DNA from: Planctomycetaceae bacterium
GTDB lineage: Bacteria > Planctomycetota > UBA1135 > GCA-002686595
DNA: 64,000 nucleotides
Assembly (NCBI GenBank): GCA_011525785.1
Contig: WYBT01000063.1
Location: 62,001 to 126,000 of the forward strand
Direction: 5' to 3'
The notes beneath the pieces were generated by a model. The model made no database searches, was not told the DNA's origin, and saw only the letters and a program-made list of their open reading frames with translations. This document shows, in pieces, positions 45,002 through 54,539 of this stretch. The number at the start of each line of letters is the position of its first letter. Within the stretch, counting starts at the first letter, position 1. Made by a program: the position numbers and the translations under genes.

Positions 45002-46483
45002 TCAGCGATAGTGAAACTGCGCTGTGAGTTGCGCGTCGCGTGAGGCCCGTGCTCGCACCCAGTGCGCGCTGAACGCGTCGGGGAACTCGTGGTGCGCGTA
45101 GGCGCCTTTGCCGCTCAGGTGGAATGTGGCGTACTCCACCCAAGTCCCGTCGCCGAGGAAGTCGACCTCCACCGCAATGTCGACCGGACTTGTGAGTTCG
45201 TCCTCGAGCAGCAGATGGAGCGACTTGCGATCGAAGCCCGTCATGAGGAAGGGATCGCTCGGCTCGCCCGCGCGCACGGCGTCGTGACGCCAGATCGCGC
45301 CCCAGCCCGAGGGCTTGCCCCACGACGACAGTCCGTCGATCGACCCGAACCACAGACCGCTCTGCGGCTGGCCGACGGCGTTGTCGGTTTGATCGCCCGC
45401 GAGCACGAGCGCGCCGCGCCAGTGCACGAAGTCGGGGCAGATGCGCAGGTGCGTCGCGATCGGGCGGATCGGCTGCAACTGTCCGCCGTAGACGAGCGCA
45501 GGCAGGTCGTAGAACACGCCGAACGCGTCCATGAGGTAGCGCTCGGTCTGCACTTCGCGGATGCGCATCCACTCGGTGTTCCAGGTGTGGCTCCACGAGG
45601 CCGAGCCGAACGGCAGGCGCATGCGCCGCCACTCGCCGCCGTGCAGCACGCGCAAGATCACCGACGCGCGGTCCCAGCCCACGGCGTAGAGCGTGTTGCC
45701 GTAGTACGCGCCGACGCCCGCGTTCTGCTTGCCTGCAACCTCGATGAAGGGATTGCGCTCGAGGATCGTCCACGCGCCTTTGCCATCCCACTCGGCGAGA
45801 CGCCCCGCTGCGCGCGCTCCGAGCTGCTCGGGCTCCTCGTAGGTGTTGTTGGCGACGACCAGCCGACCCTGGGCCGCGTGCGCCGCCTTGAAATGCCTGT
45901 ACGCGCCCTTGTCCCAGTCGAGCTCCTGCGTCAGGTCGAAAAGCTGCTTCGACTCGAGCGTGCGCGCGTCGACCTCCCAGAGCAGGCCCTCCATCGAGAG
46001 GAAATAGAGCTTGTCCGGATCGCTGAGGTGATTGGTGGTGGCGGTGAGGCGATGGCCCTTGAGGGACTCGATCGTGCGGACCTCGCCCTCTGCATCGATC
46101 GCGTGGGGGCCGATGAAGACCTGTCCGCTGCGCCAGTGCACGAGGCGATTGGCGAACGTGCCCGTGACGCTCGCGGGGTGCAGTCGCCACCAGAGGTCGG
46201 AGCGAATTTCATAGAGACCCAGACCGCTGCCGCGAATGTGCGCGACATAGCCCACCGCCCAGAGCCGATCAGCCCAAGGGATGAGCGCGCCGATGCCCGC
46301 TTCGCTGTCGCTGCCAAGGCCTGGCGCCGAGACGGCGAAGTGCGGGAAGACGTGGCCTTCATCGAGCGCTGGGCCGGGGGCGCGCCAATCATGCGGAGCA
46401 GGTTGTGTTGAGATCGCCTGCGTGGCAGCGGCGAGGGACAGCGCGAGGGCGACGACGAACGGCGAGGTGAAGGCGCAGAGCAT
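45002..46483 (-). CDS. Secreted beta-propeller-like protein of unknown function
   Basis: A 493-residue protein with a signal peptide (SPFVVALALSLAAATQA). It contains repeating 40-60-residue beta segments of the kind DRLWAVGYVAHI, GQVFIGPHAID, KLYFLSMEGLLWEVD, GRLVVANNTYEEP, NTLYAVGWDRASVIL and GALVLAGDQTDN, suggesting a six- or seven-bladed propeller. The C-terminal ~90 residues form a separate beta domain (VDIAVEVDFLGDGTWVEY). No catalytic motif or shared terminal module is seen. I do not recognise the family. Its 5' leader contains a 13-bp inverted repeat (46496-46585). Confidence 0.75.
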   Translation of the reverse strand: MLCAFTSPFVVALALSLAAATQAISTQPAPHDWRAPGPALDEGHVFPHFAVSAPGLGSDSEAGIGALIPWADRLWAVGYVAHIRGSGLGLYEIRSDLWWRLHPASVTGTFANRLVHWRSGQVFIGPHAIDAEGEVRTIESLKGHRLTATTNHLSDPDKLYFLSMEGLLWEVDARTLESKQLFDLTQELDWDKGAYRHFKAAHAAQGRLVVANNTYEEPEQLGARAAGRLAEWDGKGAWTILERNPFIEVAGKQNAGVGAYYGNTLYAVGWDRASVILRVLHGGEWRRMRLPFGSASWSHTWNTEWMRIREVQTERYLMDAFGVFYDLPALVYGGQLQPIRPIATHLRICPDFVHWRGALVLAGDQTDNAVGQPQSGLWFGSIDGLSSWGKPSGWGAIWRHDAVRAGEPSDPFLMTGFDRKSLHLLLEDELTSPVDIAVEVDFLGDGTWVEYATFHLSGKGAYAHHEFPDAFSAHWVRARASRDAQLTAQFHYR

Positions 46484-46495
46484 CGAGTGAGGATA

Positions 46496-46585
46496 CGACG
46501 CCAGGCTCGCTCCTCCGCGACGTGCGCACGAGTCGCCGCCGAAGCGGTCACGTGGCCGTTGCGAAGAGAAGAGAGCCTGGCGTCG
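46496..46585 (-). repeat. 13-bp perfect inverted repeat in a leader region
   Basis: CGACGCCAGGCTC at 46496-46508 and its exact complement at 46573-46585 are separated by 64 bp. The inner arm ends 12 nt before the ATG at 46483 of the minus-strand propeller-like gene, so in the mRNA the two arms could pair around the leader. It could be an operator, a leader structure, or the 3' hairpin of the upstream gene ending at 46623. Confidence 0.45.
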
Positions 46586-46622
46586 CTTCCGACTTTGCGT
46601 CAGCGCAGCGAACGGTCGCCGC

Positions 46623-48365
46623 TCACGGGTTGATCTCGATCGCGAGCGCGTTGCTTAGCGAGCTCGTCTTGGAGTTGGCCGGATCGCGATACCAGCCCTG
46701 TGCGTGGATCGTCGTGCCCGCAGTGAACGGGGCGCCGAGCGCGCCGCTGTTCGCGCTGACGAAGCTGTTCCAGTTGAGCTGCAGCTGGCCGTCGCAGGCG
46801 CCGACAGAGCCGCCGGTCGCCTGTGCTGGCGTGCGTTGCACAGGCAGCTTGAGGCAGAAGCTGCTCGACGTGGCGCCCCACGGAAGCGCGCCGAGGTCGG
46901 GATCGTCGACGCTGTAGAAGATCGTTCCCGTGCGTTGACCGTCCACGCCGGACACGCGGATCGTGAACTGCGATGCTGCGGTGGCGCTCGGCGCTCCGAT
47001 GGGCGCAATCGACGGGACACAGCCGATACCGCTCGTGCCCGCGGTGCAGTAAGTGAGCGACAGAGCGCCGACCTCACTGACGTACTCCCTCTCGTGAAGA
47101 CCGGCCGGGCCCGTGATCAGGTCCGTGGCGTTCGACCTGAATGCGATCGTACGACCGTTGGCGGAGAGGTCGGCGTTGGCGCTCAGGCCAGTGCCGCTCG
47201 TGCCGTCGGGGTTCACCGAAACCAAGCTCGTGACGCCCGTCGCGCGGTCCCACCTGAAGACGTCCGTCTGACCGTTGAAGTCGTTGGCGGTCAAGTCGCT
47301 CGCGGTGCTGGTGTACACCACGACGCTCCCGTCGGCGGAGATGACGGGATAGCTGCTCGTTCCATAAGCCGGTCCGCCGAGCGGAGTGGCGCTGATGAGT
47401 GTCGTCAGCCCCAGACCTCGATCGCGCAGGAATACGTCGGGCAGGCCGTTCACGTCCCCGACCACAAGGCTCGACGCGGAACTCGAGAACGCGATGAAGC
47501 GGCCGTCGTCCGACGCGGATCCGACGCCCAAGGACCAGGGCGACAAGCCGGCCAAATCCGGGGTGAGGAGCTCCGTCACACCGGTCGTCAAGTCGCGTAC
47601 GAACAAGTCGTCGCGCCCATTCGTGTCGCCGGCCACCAGATCGCTGGCGAAGCTCTGGAACACGACGTACCGCCCGTTCCTCGAGATCGTCGCGGTCTCG
47701 CTGTTGTCGTTGCCTGGCTGGCCGCTGGGAGTCACGCTGATGCAAGTCACCGCACCGCTCACGCGGTCGCGCACGAAGACATCCCTTGTGGATTGACTGT
47801 CGTTCGGCACGAGGTTCGATGCCTTCGACAGGAACAACAGACGCAAGCCGTCGCCCGAGAGCGCGTGGTAAGTGCACGTCTGGTTCGGATCGACGCCGCC
47901 CGGACCGAAGTTCTCGCGCGTCGTGATCCCGGCCGCCACGTCGCGCACGAAGATGCCGCCGAACTGCGACGGCGCGCCCGGCACAAGGGTCGTCGATCCA
48001 CTGAAGAAGGCCACGAGGTTCCCGTCGTCGGAGATGCTCGGATCCGAGGAGGCCTGGTTGCCTTGGACTCCGGTCGTGCTCACGCTGACCAGTCGCGTGG
48101 TGTGCAGCAGCCGGTCGTGCACGAAGACGTCCCCCTGGAGGTTCACGTCGCCGGCGACGAGATTGCTCGCGTGGCTGGCGAACGCGAAGAAGCGTCCGTC
48201 GGCAGAAAGTGATCTGCGGGGCGTGCTCGGATAGGTGACCGAGCTGTTCGGGTCCGCGCCGCCCGGCGAAACCTGAATGCGCTTGACCACGGACTGCGCT
48301 GCCGAAGACGTCAGAACGAGCGCCACGCAGGCGCTGCCGGTCGTCACCAGTCGACGGATCTTCAT
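46623..48365 (-). CDS. Secreted PD40/WD40-like propeller protein with terminal shared module
   Basis: A 580-residue protein with a signal peptide (TGSACVALVLTSSAAQ). Residues of about 30-440 contain six or seven PD40-type (TolB-like) repeats, each with SxDGRxVAFxSxASxLVxGDxN and VFVRDRxTGxTT. Examples are LSADGRFFAFASHASNLVAG, ISDDGNLVAFFSGS, ISRNGRYVVFQSFASDLVAG and SDDGRFIAFSSSASSLVVG. The final ~140 residues are the module shared with four other secreted proteins here (LTYCTAGTSGIGCVPS ... WYRDP..KTSSLSNALAIEINP). It is predicted to be extracellular or surface-bound; ligand unknown. Confidence 0.87.
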   Translation of the reverse strand: MKIRRLVTTGSACVALVLTSSAAQSVVKRIQVSPGGADPNSSVTYPSTPRRSLSADGRFFAFASHASNLVAGDVNLQGDVFVHDRLLHTTRLVSVSTTGVQGNQASSDPSISDDGNLVAFFSGSTTLVPGAPSQFGGIFVRDVAAGITTRENFGPGGVDPNQTCTYHALSGDGLRLLFLSKASNLVPNDSQSTRDVFVRDRVSGAVTCISVTPSGQPGNDNSETATISRNGRYVVFQSFASDLVAGDTNGRDDLFVRDLTTGVTELLTPDLAGLSPWSLGVGSASDDGRFIAFSSSASSLVVGDVNGLPDVFLRDRGLGLTTLISATPLGGPAYGTSSYPVISADGSVVVYTSTASDLTANDFNGQTDVFRWDRATGVTSLVSVNPDGTSGTGLSANADLSANGRTIAFRSNATDLITGPAGLHEREYVSEVGALSLTYCTAGTSGIGCVPSIAPIGAPSATAASQFTIRVSGVDGQRTGTIFYSVDDPDLGALPWGATSSSFCLKLPVQRTPAQATGGSVGACDGQLQLNWNSFVSANSGALGAPFTAGTTIHAQGWYRDPANSKTSSLSNALAIEINP

Positions 48366-48864
48366 GGGCTGGTTCCCTTCTCTCGAACCGATGTAGATGA
48401 CTGTCCGCCACCTTCTGGACGCGTTGAACGCGTCGATGCAACAGACCGTACCCCGCTCGTCAGTGTGGTAACTCGCGAAGGCGTGAAGGGGGGGCGACCC
48501 AAACTGCCTGGGAACCCTGCCTGCCGAGCCACGCTTCGCCGCGGATCATGGCCACGTTCGGTGGCGACACCGACGCTCTGCCCTGACTCTACGGATGGAT
48601 GAGGAGCGCGAGCGCGTTCGAGAGCACGACGGTCGTCGGTCTCGTCCGTGCTTGCCAACGAGCCAAGTCCGGCGCCGGCGTACTCGCCGCGACCATCGCC
48701 CTCGAGATCGCCGACAAACTCGATCCCACCGCGCTCATCACGGACGCTGCTTCGCGATCGCGCAGGTGGCCGTTGTGGCGCCGGAGAGCAGCCCTGGTGA
48801 GAAAACGTGGAAGTCAGCCCGCTGAGGCTGCACGGGCATGGTTCGAAGCAGATCTGCAGAGAGA
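48366..48864. other. Divergent intergenic region without a recognised gene
   Basis: About 500 bp between the divergent PD40 and OYE genes. It contains an open frame of 89 codons (48599-48868, plus strand) whose product has a plausible helical stretch (AATIALEIADKLDPTALI) but no family I recognise and no good ribosome-binding site; it is treated as noncoding. Promoters for both flanking genes are expected here. I see no tRNA or strong terminator. Confidence 0.5.
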
Positions 48865-50088
48865 ATGAGCGGCATGAATCGACGACAGTTCTGTGTGTCC
48901 GCGGCTTCGGTGGGAGTGGCGGCGACTACGGGTGTTGCGGCGAGTGAAGGCGCGCTTCAAACGGACGGAGCTGCGGCCGCGTCCAAGCCGGTCGATGGTG
49001 CGCCGAACCTGTTCACGCCGCTGAAGCTGCGCGGCGTGACGCTGCGCAATCGCATCGCGATGTCGCCGATGTGCCAGTACTCGAGCGAGGACGGCTTCGC
49101 GAACGAGTGGCACGTCGCGCACCACGCGGCGCGCGCGGTGGGCGGAGTGGGGCTCTTGCTCGCAGAGGCGACGGGCGTGACGCCGCAGGGTCGCATCACT
49201 CCCAACTGCTTGGGGATCTGGAAGGACGAGCACATCCCGGCGCTGCGCAAGGTGACCGAGTTCGTGAGCGCGCACGGCGGCGTGCCCGGCATCCAGCTCG
49301 CGCACGCGGGCGTGAAGGCCTCGCGCCATCGCCCGTTCCACCCGACGCCGAACGCCTTCGTGCCGCTCGAAGAGGGCGGTTGGATGCCCGTGGGCCCGAC
49401 GGCCAAGCGCTACGGACAGGATGGGCCCGTGCCGCACGAGCTCACCGCCGAGGAGATCCGCGCGATCACGGCGGCCTTCGCTGCAGCGGCCACGCGTTCG
49501 CTCGCTGCGGGCTTCCGGGTGGTCGAGCTGCACTTCGCGCACGGCTACCTCGGCCACAGCTTCCTGTCGCCGCTCATGAACGAGCGCAAGGACGAGTACG
49601 GCGGATCGTTCGACAATCGCGCGAGGTTCCTGCTCGAGTCAGTGCGCGCTGTGCGAGCGGTATTGCCCGACGAGACGCCGCTGCTCGTGCGCCTGTCGTG
49701 CACCGACTGGGTCGACGGCGGCTGGACGCTCGACGATTCCGTCGAGGTCTCGCGCCGGCTCGCGAAGGAAGGCGTCGACCTGATCGACTGCTCGAGCGGC
49801 GGCGCGTCGCGCCAGGCGCAGATCCCCGTCGGCCCGAGCTACCAGACTCCGCTCGCCGAGCGCATCCGCCGCGAAGCGGGCATTGCCACGGGCGCCGTGG
49901 GCCTGATCACCGAACCCGCGCAGGCTGACGCGATCATCGCCGAGGGCAAAGCCGACCTGGTGCTGCTCGGACGCGAGCTGCTGCGCGACCCGCACTGGCC
50001 GCACCGCGCGTGGACCGCGCTGAAACCCGCCTCGCCGCCGCCGATCGCGCGCGAGTACGCCTGGGCGCTGCCGGAGACGCGGCGCTGA
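48865..50088 (+). CDS. Old Yellow Enzyme-family NADH:flavin oxidoreductase with Tat signal
   Basis: A 407-residue protein; the ATG at 48865 (or the one nine bases on, better spaced from GAGAGA) yields a twin-arginine signal, MNRRQFCVSAASVGVAATTG. The mature part is a YqjM/XenA-type OYE barrel. It begins LFTPLKLRGVTLRNRIAMSP with the redox-tuning Cys in SPMCQYS (about residue 70). It also has IQLAHAG, the substrate-binding pair in HFAHGYLGHSFLSP (about 222-226), NERKDEYGGSFDNRARF and the FMN phosphate site ITEPAQADAIIAEGKADLVLLGREL. It should reduce activated C=C bonds using NAD(P)H. Export by Tat is unusual for this family. Confidence 0.9.
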   Translation: MSGMNRRQFCVSAASVGVAATTGVAASEGALQTDGAAAASKPVDGAPNLFTPLKLRGVTLRNRIAMSPMCQYSSEDGFANEWHVAHHAARAVGGVGLLLAEATGVTPQGRITPNCLGIWKDEHIPALRKVTEFVSAHGGVPGIQLAHAGVKASRHRPFHPTPNAFVPLEEGGWMPVGPTAKRYGQDGPVPHELTAEEIRAITAAFAAAATRSLAAGFRVVELHFAHGYLGHSFLSPLMNERKDEYGGSFDNRARFLLESVRAVRAVLPDETPLLVRLSCTDWVDGGWTLDDSVEVSRRLAKEGVDLIDCSSGGASRQAQIPVGPSYQTPLAERIRREAGIATGAVGLITEPAQADAIIAEGKADLVLLGRELLRDPHWPHRAWTALKPASPPPIAREYAWALPETRR

Positions 50089-50241
50089 CCGTGGTCGGGG
50101 GGGGCCCCAAGTTCTCGCGAAATCGGCTTGTGCACGCGGTGGCGGGCGGCCTCTGAGGAGCGAGCGTGGCCGCGGCGCGTCGACGGGATGCGCTGCGCGG
50201 GCCCGCCCCACGACGCATCTTTCGCCGCTCAACAGGCCGCC

Positions 50242-51846
50242 ATGTCCACCGCGCCCCTCCGTCGAGTCCTCTCGCCTCTGTCCACGCTCCGGCTGCCGCT
50301 AGCGACGCTGCTCTTGTGCGCTGGGGCCGCGCGGGTCGGGAACGCGCAGTGCGCGAGCGGCTGGCAGAACGCGATTGGAACGCCTGGGCTCAACAGCTTG
50401 CCCTACACGATGGTGGCCTGGGACCCGGACGGTGCGGGGCCGCAGAGCGAGAAGCTCGTCGCGGGAGGTCAGTTCACCAGCGCTGGCGGCGCGCCCGCGA
50501 ATCGCATCGCGATGTGGGATCCGGCGACCTCGAGTTGGTCCGCGCTCGGCAGCGGGATGAACAGCTACGTGCAGGCGCTGTGCGTCGCGTCGAACGGTGA
50601 CTTGATCGCGGGCGGCGGGTTCTGGACTGCGGGCGGCGCGCCGGCGGGCAGCATCGCGCGCTGGAACGGGAGCACGTGGTCCCCGATCGGTTCGAGCAAC
50701 CTCAGCTTGAACAGCGTCCGCACGCTTGTCGCGCTTCCGGGCGGCGGCCTGGTCGCGGGAGGGACCTTCCTCTTCGCGGAGTTCACCCAAGTGAACTACA
50801 TCACGCGCTGGGACGGCACGAGCTGGCTGCCGATGGGGACCGGGCTCAACGAGCACGCGAACGCGCTGGTGGTGCTGCCGAGCGGCGATCTCCTGGTCGG
50901 CGGATTCTTCACCACCGCGGGCGGCGTGACGGCGCGGCGATTGGCCCTGTGGAACGGCGCCTCGTGGTCCGAATTCGGGGGCGGCGCCAACGGGACTGTG
51001 TACGCGCTCACGGTGCTCCCCGGCGGCGATGTCGTGGCCGCCGGCGCCTTCACGACGATCGGCGGCGTGAACGCCAACCGCATCGCGCGCTGGAACGGCA
51101 GCACCTGGTCGCCGCTCGGCTCGGGCTTCACGCTCGAAGTGCGCGCGCTCGCGCAAGTGCCTGGAGCGGGCGGCGGCGTGGATCTGATCGCCGGTGGGAT
51201 CTTCAAAACGCTGCTCGGCTCGCCCGCCGACTACATCGCGCGCTGGAATGGGGCGACGTGGTCAGCGCTGGGCGGGAGCGTCGACAGCGAAGTTCGCTCG
51301 CTCGCCGTGCTCGGCGGCGGCACGTTGGCCGTGGGCGGCGAATTCGTGTTCGCGGATGGCCAGCCTGTGGATCGAGTAGCGCTGTACGGGTTCGGCAGCT
51401 CGCCGGTCGTTCACTGCGTCGCGAAGGTCAACTCGCTCGGCTGCACGCCGTCGATCGGCGCGGTCGGCGCTCCCAGCGCGAGCAGCGGCTCGGGCTTCAC
51501 GCTGTCTGCGACGAGCGTGATCAACAACAAGGTCGGGCTCTTGATCTACACCAACGCTGGACGCGCCTCGGTTCCGTTCGCCGGCGGCACGCGCTGCATC
51601 CAACTGCCGGTGAGCCGCTCGATCTCGCTGAATTCCGCGGGCAATCCCGGGCCCAACGATTGCTCGGGCGTGTATTCGCTCGACTTCAACGCCTTCGCGG
51701 TCGGGGCACTCGGCGGGGCGCCCCAGCCCTACCTCACGATCGCTGGAACGACCGTGAACGCGCAGTTCTGGGGCCGCGACCCGGGCTTCGCACCGCCGAG
51801 CAACGCGACGCTCTCGAACGCGCTCGAGTTCGTGCTCTGCCCTTAG
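50242..51846 (+). CDS. Secreted beta-propeller protein (GG-type blades) with terminal shared module
   Basis: A 534-residue protein; the ATG at 50242 starts a signal peptide ([22 protein letters not shown]). Residues of about 45-385 form a propeller of ~50-residue blades with the recurring pattern [32 protein letters not shown]. Examples are [39 protein letters not shown] and [20 protein letters not shown]. The last ~146 residues (51406-51843) are the shared module ([16 protein letters not shown] ... [20 protein letters not shown]). It is likely extracellular. No enzymatic residues can be assigned; it may bind carbohydrate or protein. Confidence 0.86.
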   Translation: MSTAPLRRVLSPLSTLRLPLATLLLCAGAARVGNAQCASGWQNAIGTPGLNSLPYTMVAWDPDGAGPQSEKLVAGGQFTSAGGAPANRIAMWDPATSSWSALGSGMNSYVQALCVASNGDLIAGGGFWTAGGAPAGSIARWNGSTWSPIGSSNLSLNSVRTLVALPGGGLVAGGTFLFAEFTQVNYITRWDGTSWLPMGTGLNEHANALVVLPSGDLLVGGFFTTAGGVTARRLALWNGASWSEFGGGANGTVYALTVLPGGDVVAAGAFTTIGGVNANRIARWNGSTWSPLGSGFTLEVRALAQVPGAGGGVDLIAGGIFKTLLGSPADYIARWNGATWSALGGSVDSEVRSLAVLGGGTLAVGGEFVFADGQPVDRVALYGFGSSPVVHCVAKVNSLGCTPSIGAVGAPSASSGSGFTLSATSVINNKVGLLIYTNAGRASVPFAGGTRCIQLPVSRSISLNSAGNPGPNDCSGVYSLDFNAFAVGALGGAPQPYLTIAGTTVNAQFWGRDPGFAPPSNATLSNALEFVLCP

Positions 51847-52091
51847 TTGCTCTCGCCGTCGAATCGGGCCGCGTACCCATCCACGTTCCGGTAAAGCGCT
51901 CGAGAATCACACTCGGCGTCGTTCGATCCAGTTGGTGCGAGCCCTGCACCCTGTGGCTCGCTTCGCTTCAAGTCGTAGCGCGGTCGGGGCGTCGCGAGTA
52001 GGCGCTGCGAGTCCGCGCTGTTCGCACACTGTCGGGTCAGCACTTTCGCGTACTCGATTGCGTGCGTCTCGCGAAGCGCGCTCGCAATCCC

Positions 52092-53726
52092 ATGAAGCAG
52101 ACCCTCCGCTCCTCTACGTCGCCGTCCTCGGCCGCCGCGCCCAACCAGACGCTCGCCCAGCCCAATCAGGACGAGCAGAATTTCCCGCAGACCTTCTTCG
52201 GCAACTACTCAAAGGGTCTGCCGCACAACGACAAGGGCATTGTCGACGCGAACGCCTACGTCCAGTTCCGCGATGCGCTGAACTCCGCCAAGGCGGCGCG
52301 CGACACGCGGGTGTACGACTTCGCCACGCTGTCGCAGGCGCTGGTCGATGCGCGCGGTCCGAGCTCGACGGCGGAGCGCTTCACGAGCTGCACGGCGGGC
52401 CTCGCCGTCGATCCGCTGGGTCCGGACCCGTTCGCGCTGCCGTTCAAGCCGGCGCCGTCGGTCACCTCGCGCGAGGCGGCCCTCGAAGCGGTCGAGAACT
52501 ACTGGATGGCGCACTGCCGCGATGTGTCGTTCACGAACTACGACACGGACGCGACGGTGGCCGCGGCCGCGGCCGAGCTGCAGCGCATCAACAACGCGGT
52601 GGGGCACTTCGGCAGCCACGCCATCACGCCGGCCAACGTGTTCCGCGCTTACGACCTGCCTGGCGCGCAGATCGGGCCCTACATCTCGCAGTTCCTGTTC
52701 CTCGACGTGCCCTTCGGCGCGCAGCGCTTCTCGCAGCACATCCACACGGTCCAGCCGGGAACGAACTGGCTGACCAAGACGCAGGAATGGGTCGCCGTGC
52801 AGAACGGCGAGTGGGCCGGCCGCGTCGGCGCCGACGTGTTCGACGGCACGCGTCGCTACATCCGCAACGGCCGCGACCTCGGCCAGTACGTGCACGTCGA
52901 CGAGCTGTACCAGGCCTACTTCAACGCCTGCTTGATCTTGTTCGGGGCGGGCGCGCCGGTGGGTCCGGGCAATCCGTTCCGCACGCATCCGTCGATCAAG
53001 GGTTTCGCGACGTTCGGCGGGCCCCACATCCTCTCGCTCGTGACCGAGATCGCGACGCGCGCGCTGCAGGCTGTGTGGGCGCAGAAGTGGCTCGTGCATC
53101 GCCGGCTGCGCCCGGAGGCCTACGGCGGCCTCGTGCATTTCAGCATCGAGGGCGCGAGCGAGTTCAACGCGCTGCAACTGCCGGTGATCGTGAAGAACAG
53201 CGCCGCCGTCGCGCGCGCGCGCTCGAGCTACGGCACGTCGCTCATGCCGATGGCGTTCCCCGAGGGCTCGCCGACGCACCCGGCTTACGGCGCGGGCCAC
53301 GCAACGGTCGCAGGCGCGTGCGTGACGATGCTGAAGGCCTGGTTCGACGAGAGCCATGTCCTCGCGAATCCGGTCCAGCCCGACGCCGCGGGTCTGACGC
53401 TCGTGCCGTACACGGGCAGCGCGGCGCTGAAGGTCGGCGACGAGCTCAACAAGCTCGCGAGCAACATCGCCATCGGCCGCAACTTCGCCGGCGTGCACTG
53501 GTACTCCGACTACACCGAGTCGGTGCGCCTGGGCGAGCTGGTGTCGATCGTGGTGCTCGCGCGCGAGAGCCGCGGCTTCTACGAAGACCACTTCTTCCAG
53601 TTCACGAGCTTCGACGGCTTCCGCGTCCGCATCGAGCGCGGTGTCGTGACGGTCACCGGCACGGGCCAGCGACCGACGCACCTCGAAGACGCGCTGCTCG
53701 CGAGCCTGATCGGCCCGACGGCGTGA
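52092..53726 (+). CDS. Vanadium-dependent haloperoxidase-like protein (PAP2 superfamily)
   Basis: A 544-residue protein starting at the ATG of MKQTLRSS; an in-frame GTG at 52062 is possible. The vanadate/phosphate-binding residues are recognisable. KWLVHRRLRPE (about 331-341) supplies Lys and Arg. FPEGSPTHPAYGAGHATVAG (about 388-407) supplies the Gly-His pair, with Ala where many relatives have Ser. GRNFAGVHWYSDY (about 462-474) supplies the second Arg and the vanadate-ligating His. The length and the PEGSPTHPAY block match bacterial and algal bromoperoxidase-type enzymes, which oxidise halides with hydrogen peroxide. No signal peptide is evident. Neighbouring genes do not suggest a natural-product cluster. 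Confidence 0.85.
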   Translation: MKQTLRSSTSPSSAAAPNQTLAQPNQDEQNFPQTFFGNYSKGLPHNDKGIVDANAYVQFRDALNSAKAARDTRVYDFATLSQALVDARGPSSTAERFTSCTAGLAVDPLGPDPFALPFKPAPSVTSREAALEAVENYWMAHCRDVSFTNYDTDATVAAAAAELQRINNAVGHFGSHAITPANVFRAYDLPGAQIGPYISQFLFLDVPFGAQRFSQHIHTVQPGTNWLTKTQEWVAVQNGEWAGRVGADVFDGTRRYIRNGRDLGQYVHVDELYQAYFNACLILFGAGAPVGPGNPFRTHPSIKGFATFGGPHILSLVTEIATRALQAVWAQKWLVHRRLRPEAYGGLVHFSIEGASEFNALQLPVIVKNSAAVARARSSYGTSLMPMAFPEGSPTHPAYGAGHATVAGACVTMLKAWFDESHVLANPVQPDAAGLTLVPYTGSAALKVGDELNKLASNIAIGRNFAGVHWYSDYTESVRLGELVSIVVLARESRGFYEDHFFQFTSFDGFRVRIERGVVTVTGTGQRPTHLEDALLASLIGPTA

Positions 53727-53850
53727 GTTGAGTTCCGATGGCCGGGGCGCGACGCAACTTCAACTGCGCGCGCCTCGGCGCTGCACCCGACTTCGAATCA
53801 CCGCGGCGGCTCCGCCGAGCCGCGCGCACCGAGCTGCGCCGCTGCGCAAC

Positions 53851-54420
53851 CTACTTGCGCGTCCAGTGCATGATCCAGTTCTCGCGCCAAGTGCGGCCGT
53901 CGTCGCGCGAGACGGCCTGGTACCAGCGACAGGACTTGGGCGTGATCTGATCCCACGCGCCGCGCACGATGATCGCAGTCTCGCCGTCCTTGTCGTCGCC
54001 GTCCCACAGGCCGACGCCGTCGACAAAGCTGCCCCAGGCCGGCTCGGGCGCGAGCACGCCGCTCTTGGAGTTGACCCAGTAGTCGGCCCACAGCTTGCGC
54101 TCGAGGTCGAGCAGACGCAGTCCCATCCCGCTGAAGTTGCGCGCCGGGATGCGCAGCTCCTCGATGCTGGCGAGTCCGCCGAGGATCGAGACGACCGTCG
54201 CCTCGCCTTCGAACTCATCGAAGCCGCCGTCCTTGGGCTGCTTGTTGTGGATCTTCCACTCGCCGGTGAGGAAGTCGAAGTCGCCGCGCTTGCCGGTCGG
54301 CGCGGGCTTCTTCGCGTCGGCGGGCGCGGCGTTCGCGCGGATCGAGCCGGCCACAGCCAGGCCGGCGGCGACCTGCAACAGCTCTCGGCGTTGGAGGTTG
54401 GTGGAGGCATCGTCAGTCAT
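53851..54420 (-). CDS. Secreted DUF1579-like beta-barrel protein
   Basis: A 189-residue protein with a Tat-like signal (LQRRELLQVAAGLAVAGSIRANA). The mature part begins GDFDFLTGEWKIHNKQ, has FEFEGEATVVSILGG-type FEGEATVVSILGGLASIEEL, and continues through GLRLLDLERKLWADYWV to a closing DGRTWRENWIMHWTRK. This layout is typical of DUF1579 and related lipocalin-like calycin barrels; ligand and function are unknown. It lies 119 bp downstream of the WYL regulator gene on the same strand and may be part of its transcript. It converges with the haloperoxidase-like gene. Confidence 0.78.
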   Translation of the reverse strand: MTDDASTNLQRRELLQVAAGLAVAGSIRANAAPADAKKPAPTGKRGDFDFLTGEWKIHNKQPKDGGFDEFEGEATVVSILGGLASIEELRIPARNFSGMGLRLLDLERKLWADYWVNSKSGVLAPEPAWGSFVDGVGLWDGDDKDGETAIIVRGAWDQITPKSCRWYQAVSRDDGRTWRENWIMHWTRK

Positions 54421-54539
54421 GGTCGCTTTCCCTGTGCTGGCGCTCGCGACGAGCGCGGCGGATCGGCGTCGCCCGACCGAACGTGGTCGGGTCGCACGCA
54501 TGGGGGAGCAGCCTGCGGCGCGAATCCTGTCGCCGAGCG

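Noticed and set aside
48599-48868. Small 89-codon gene upstream of the OYE gene
   Set aside because: No ribosome-binding site, no family resemblance, and it overlaps the start of the OYE gene; kept as noncoding.
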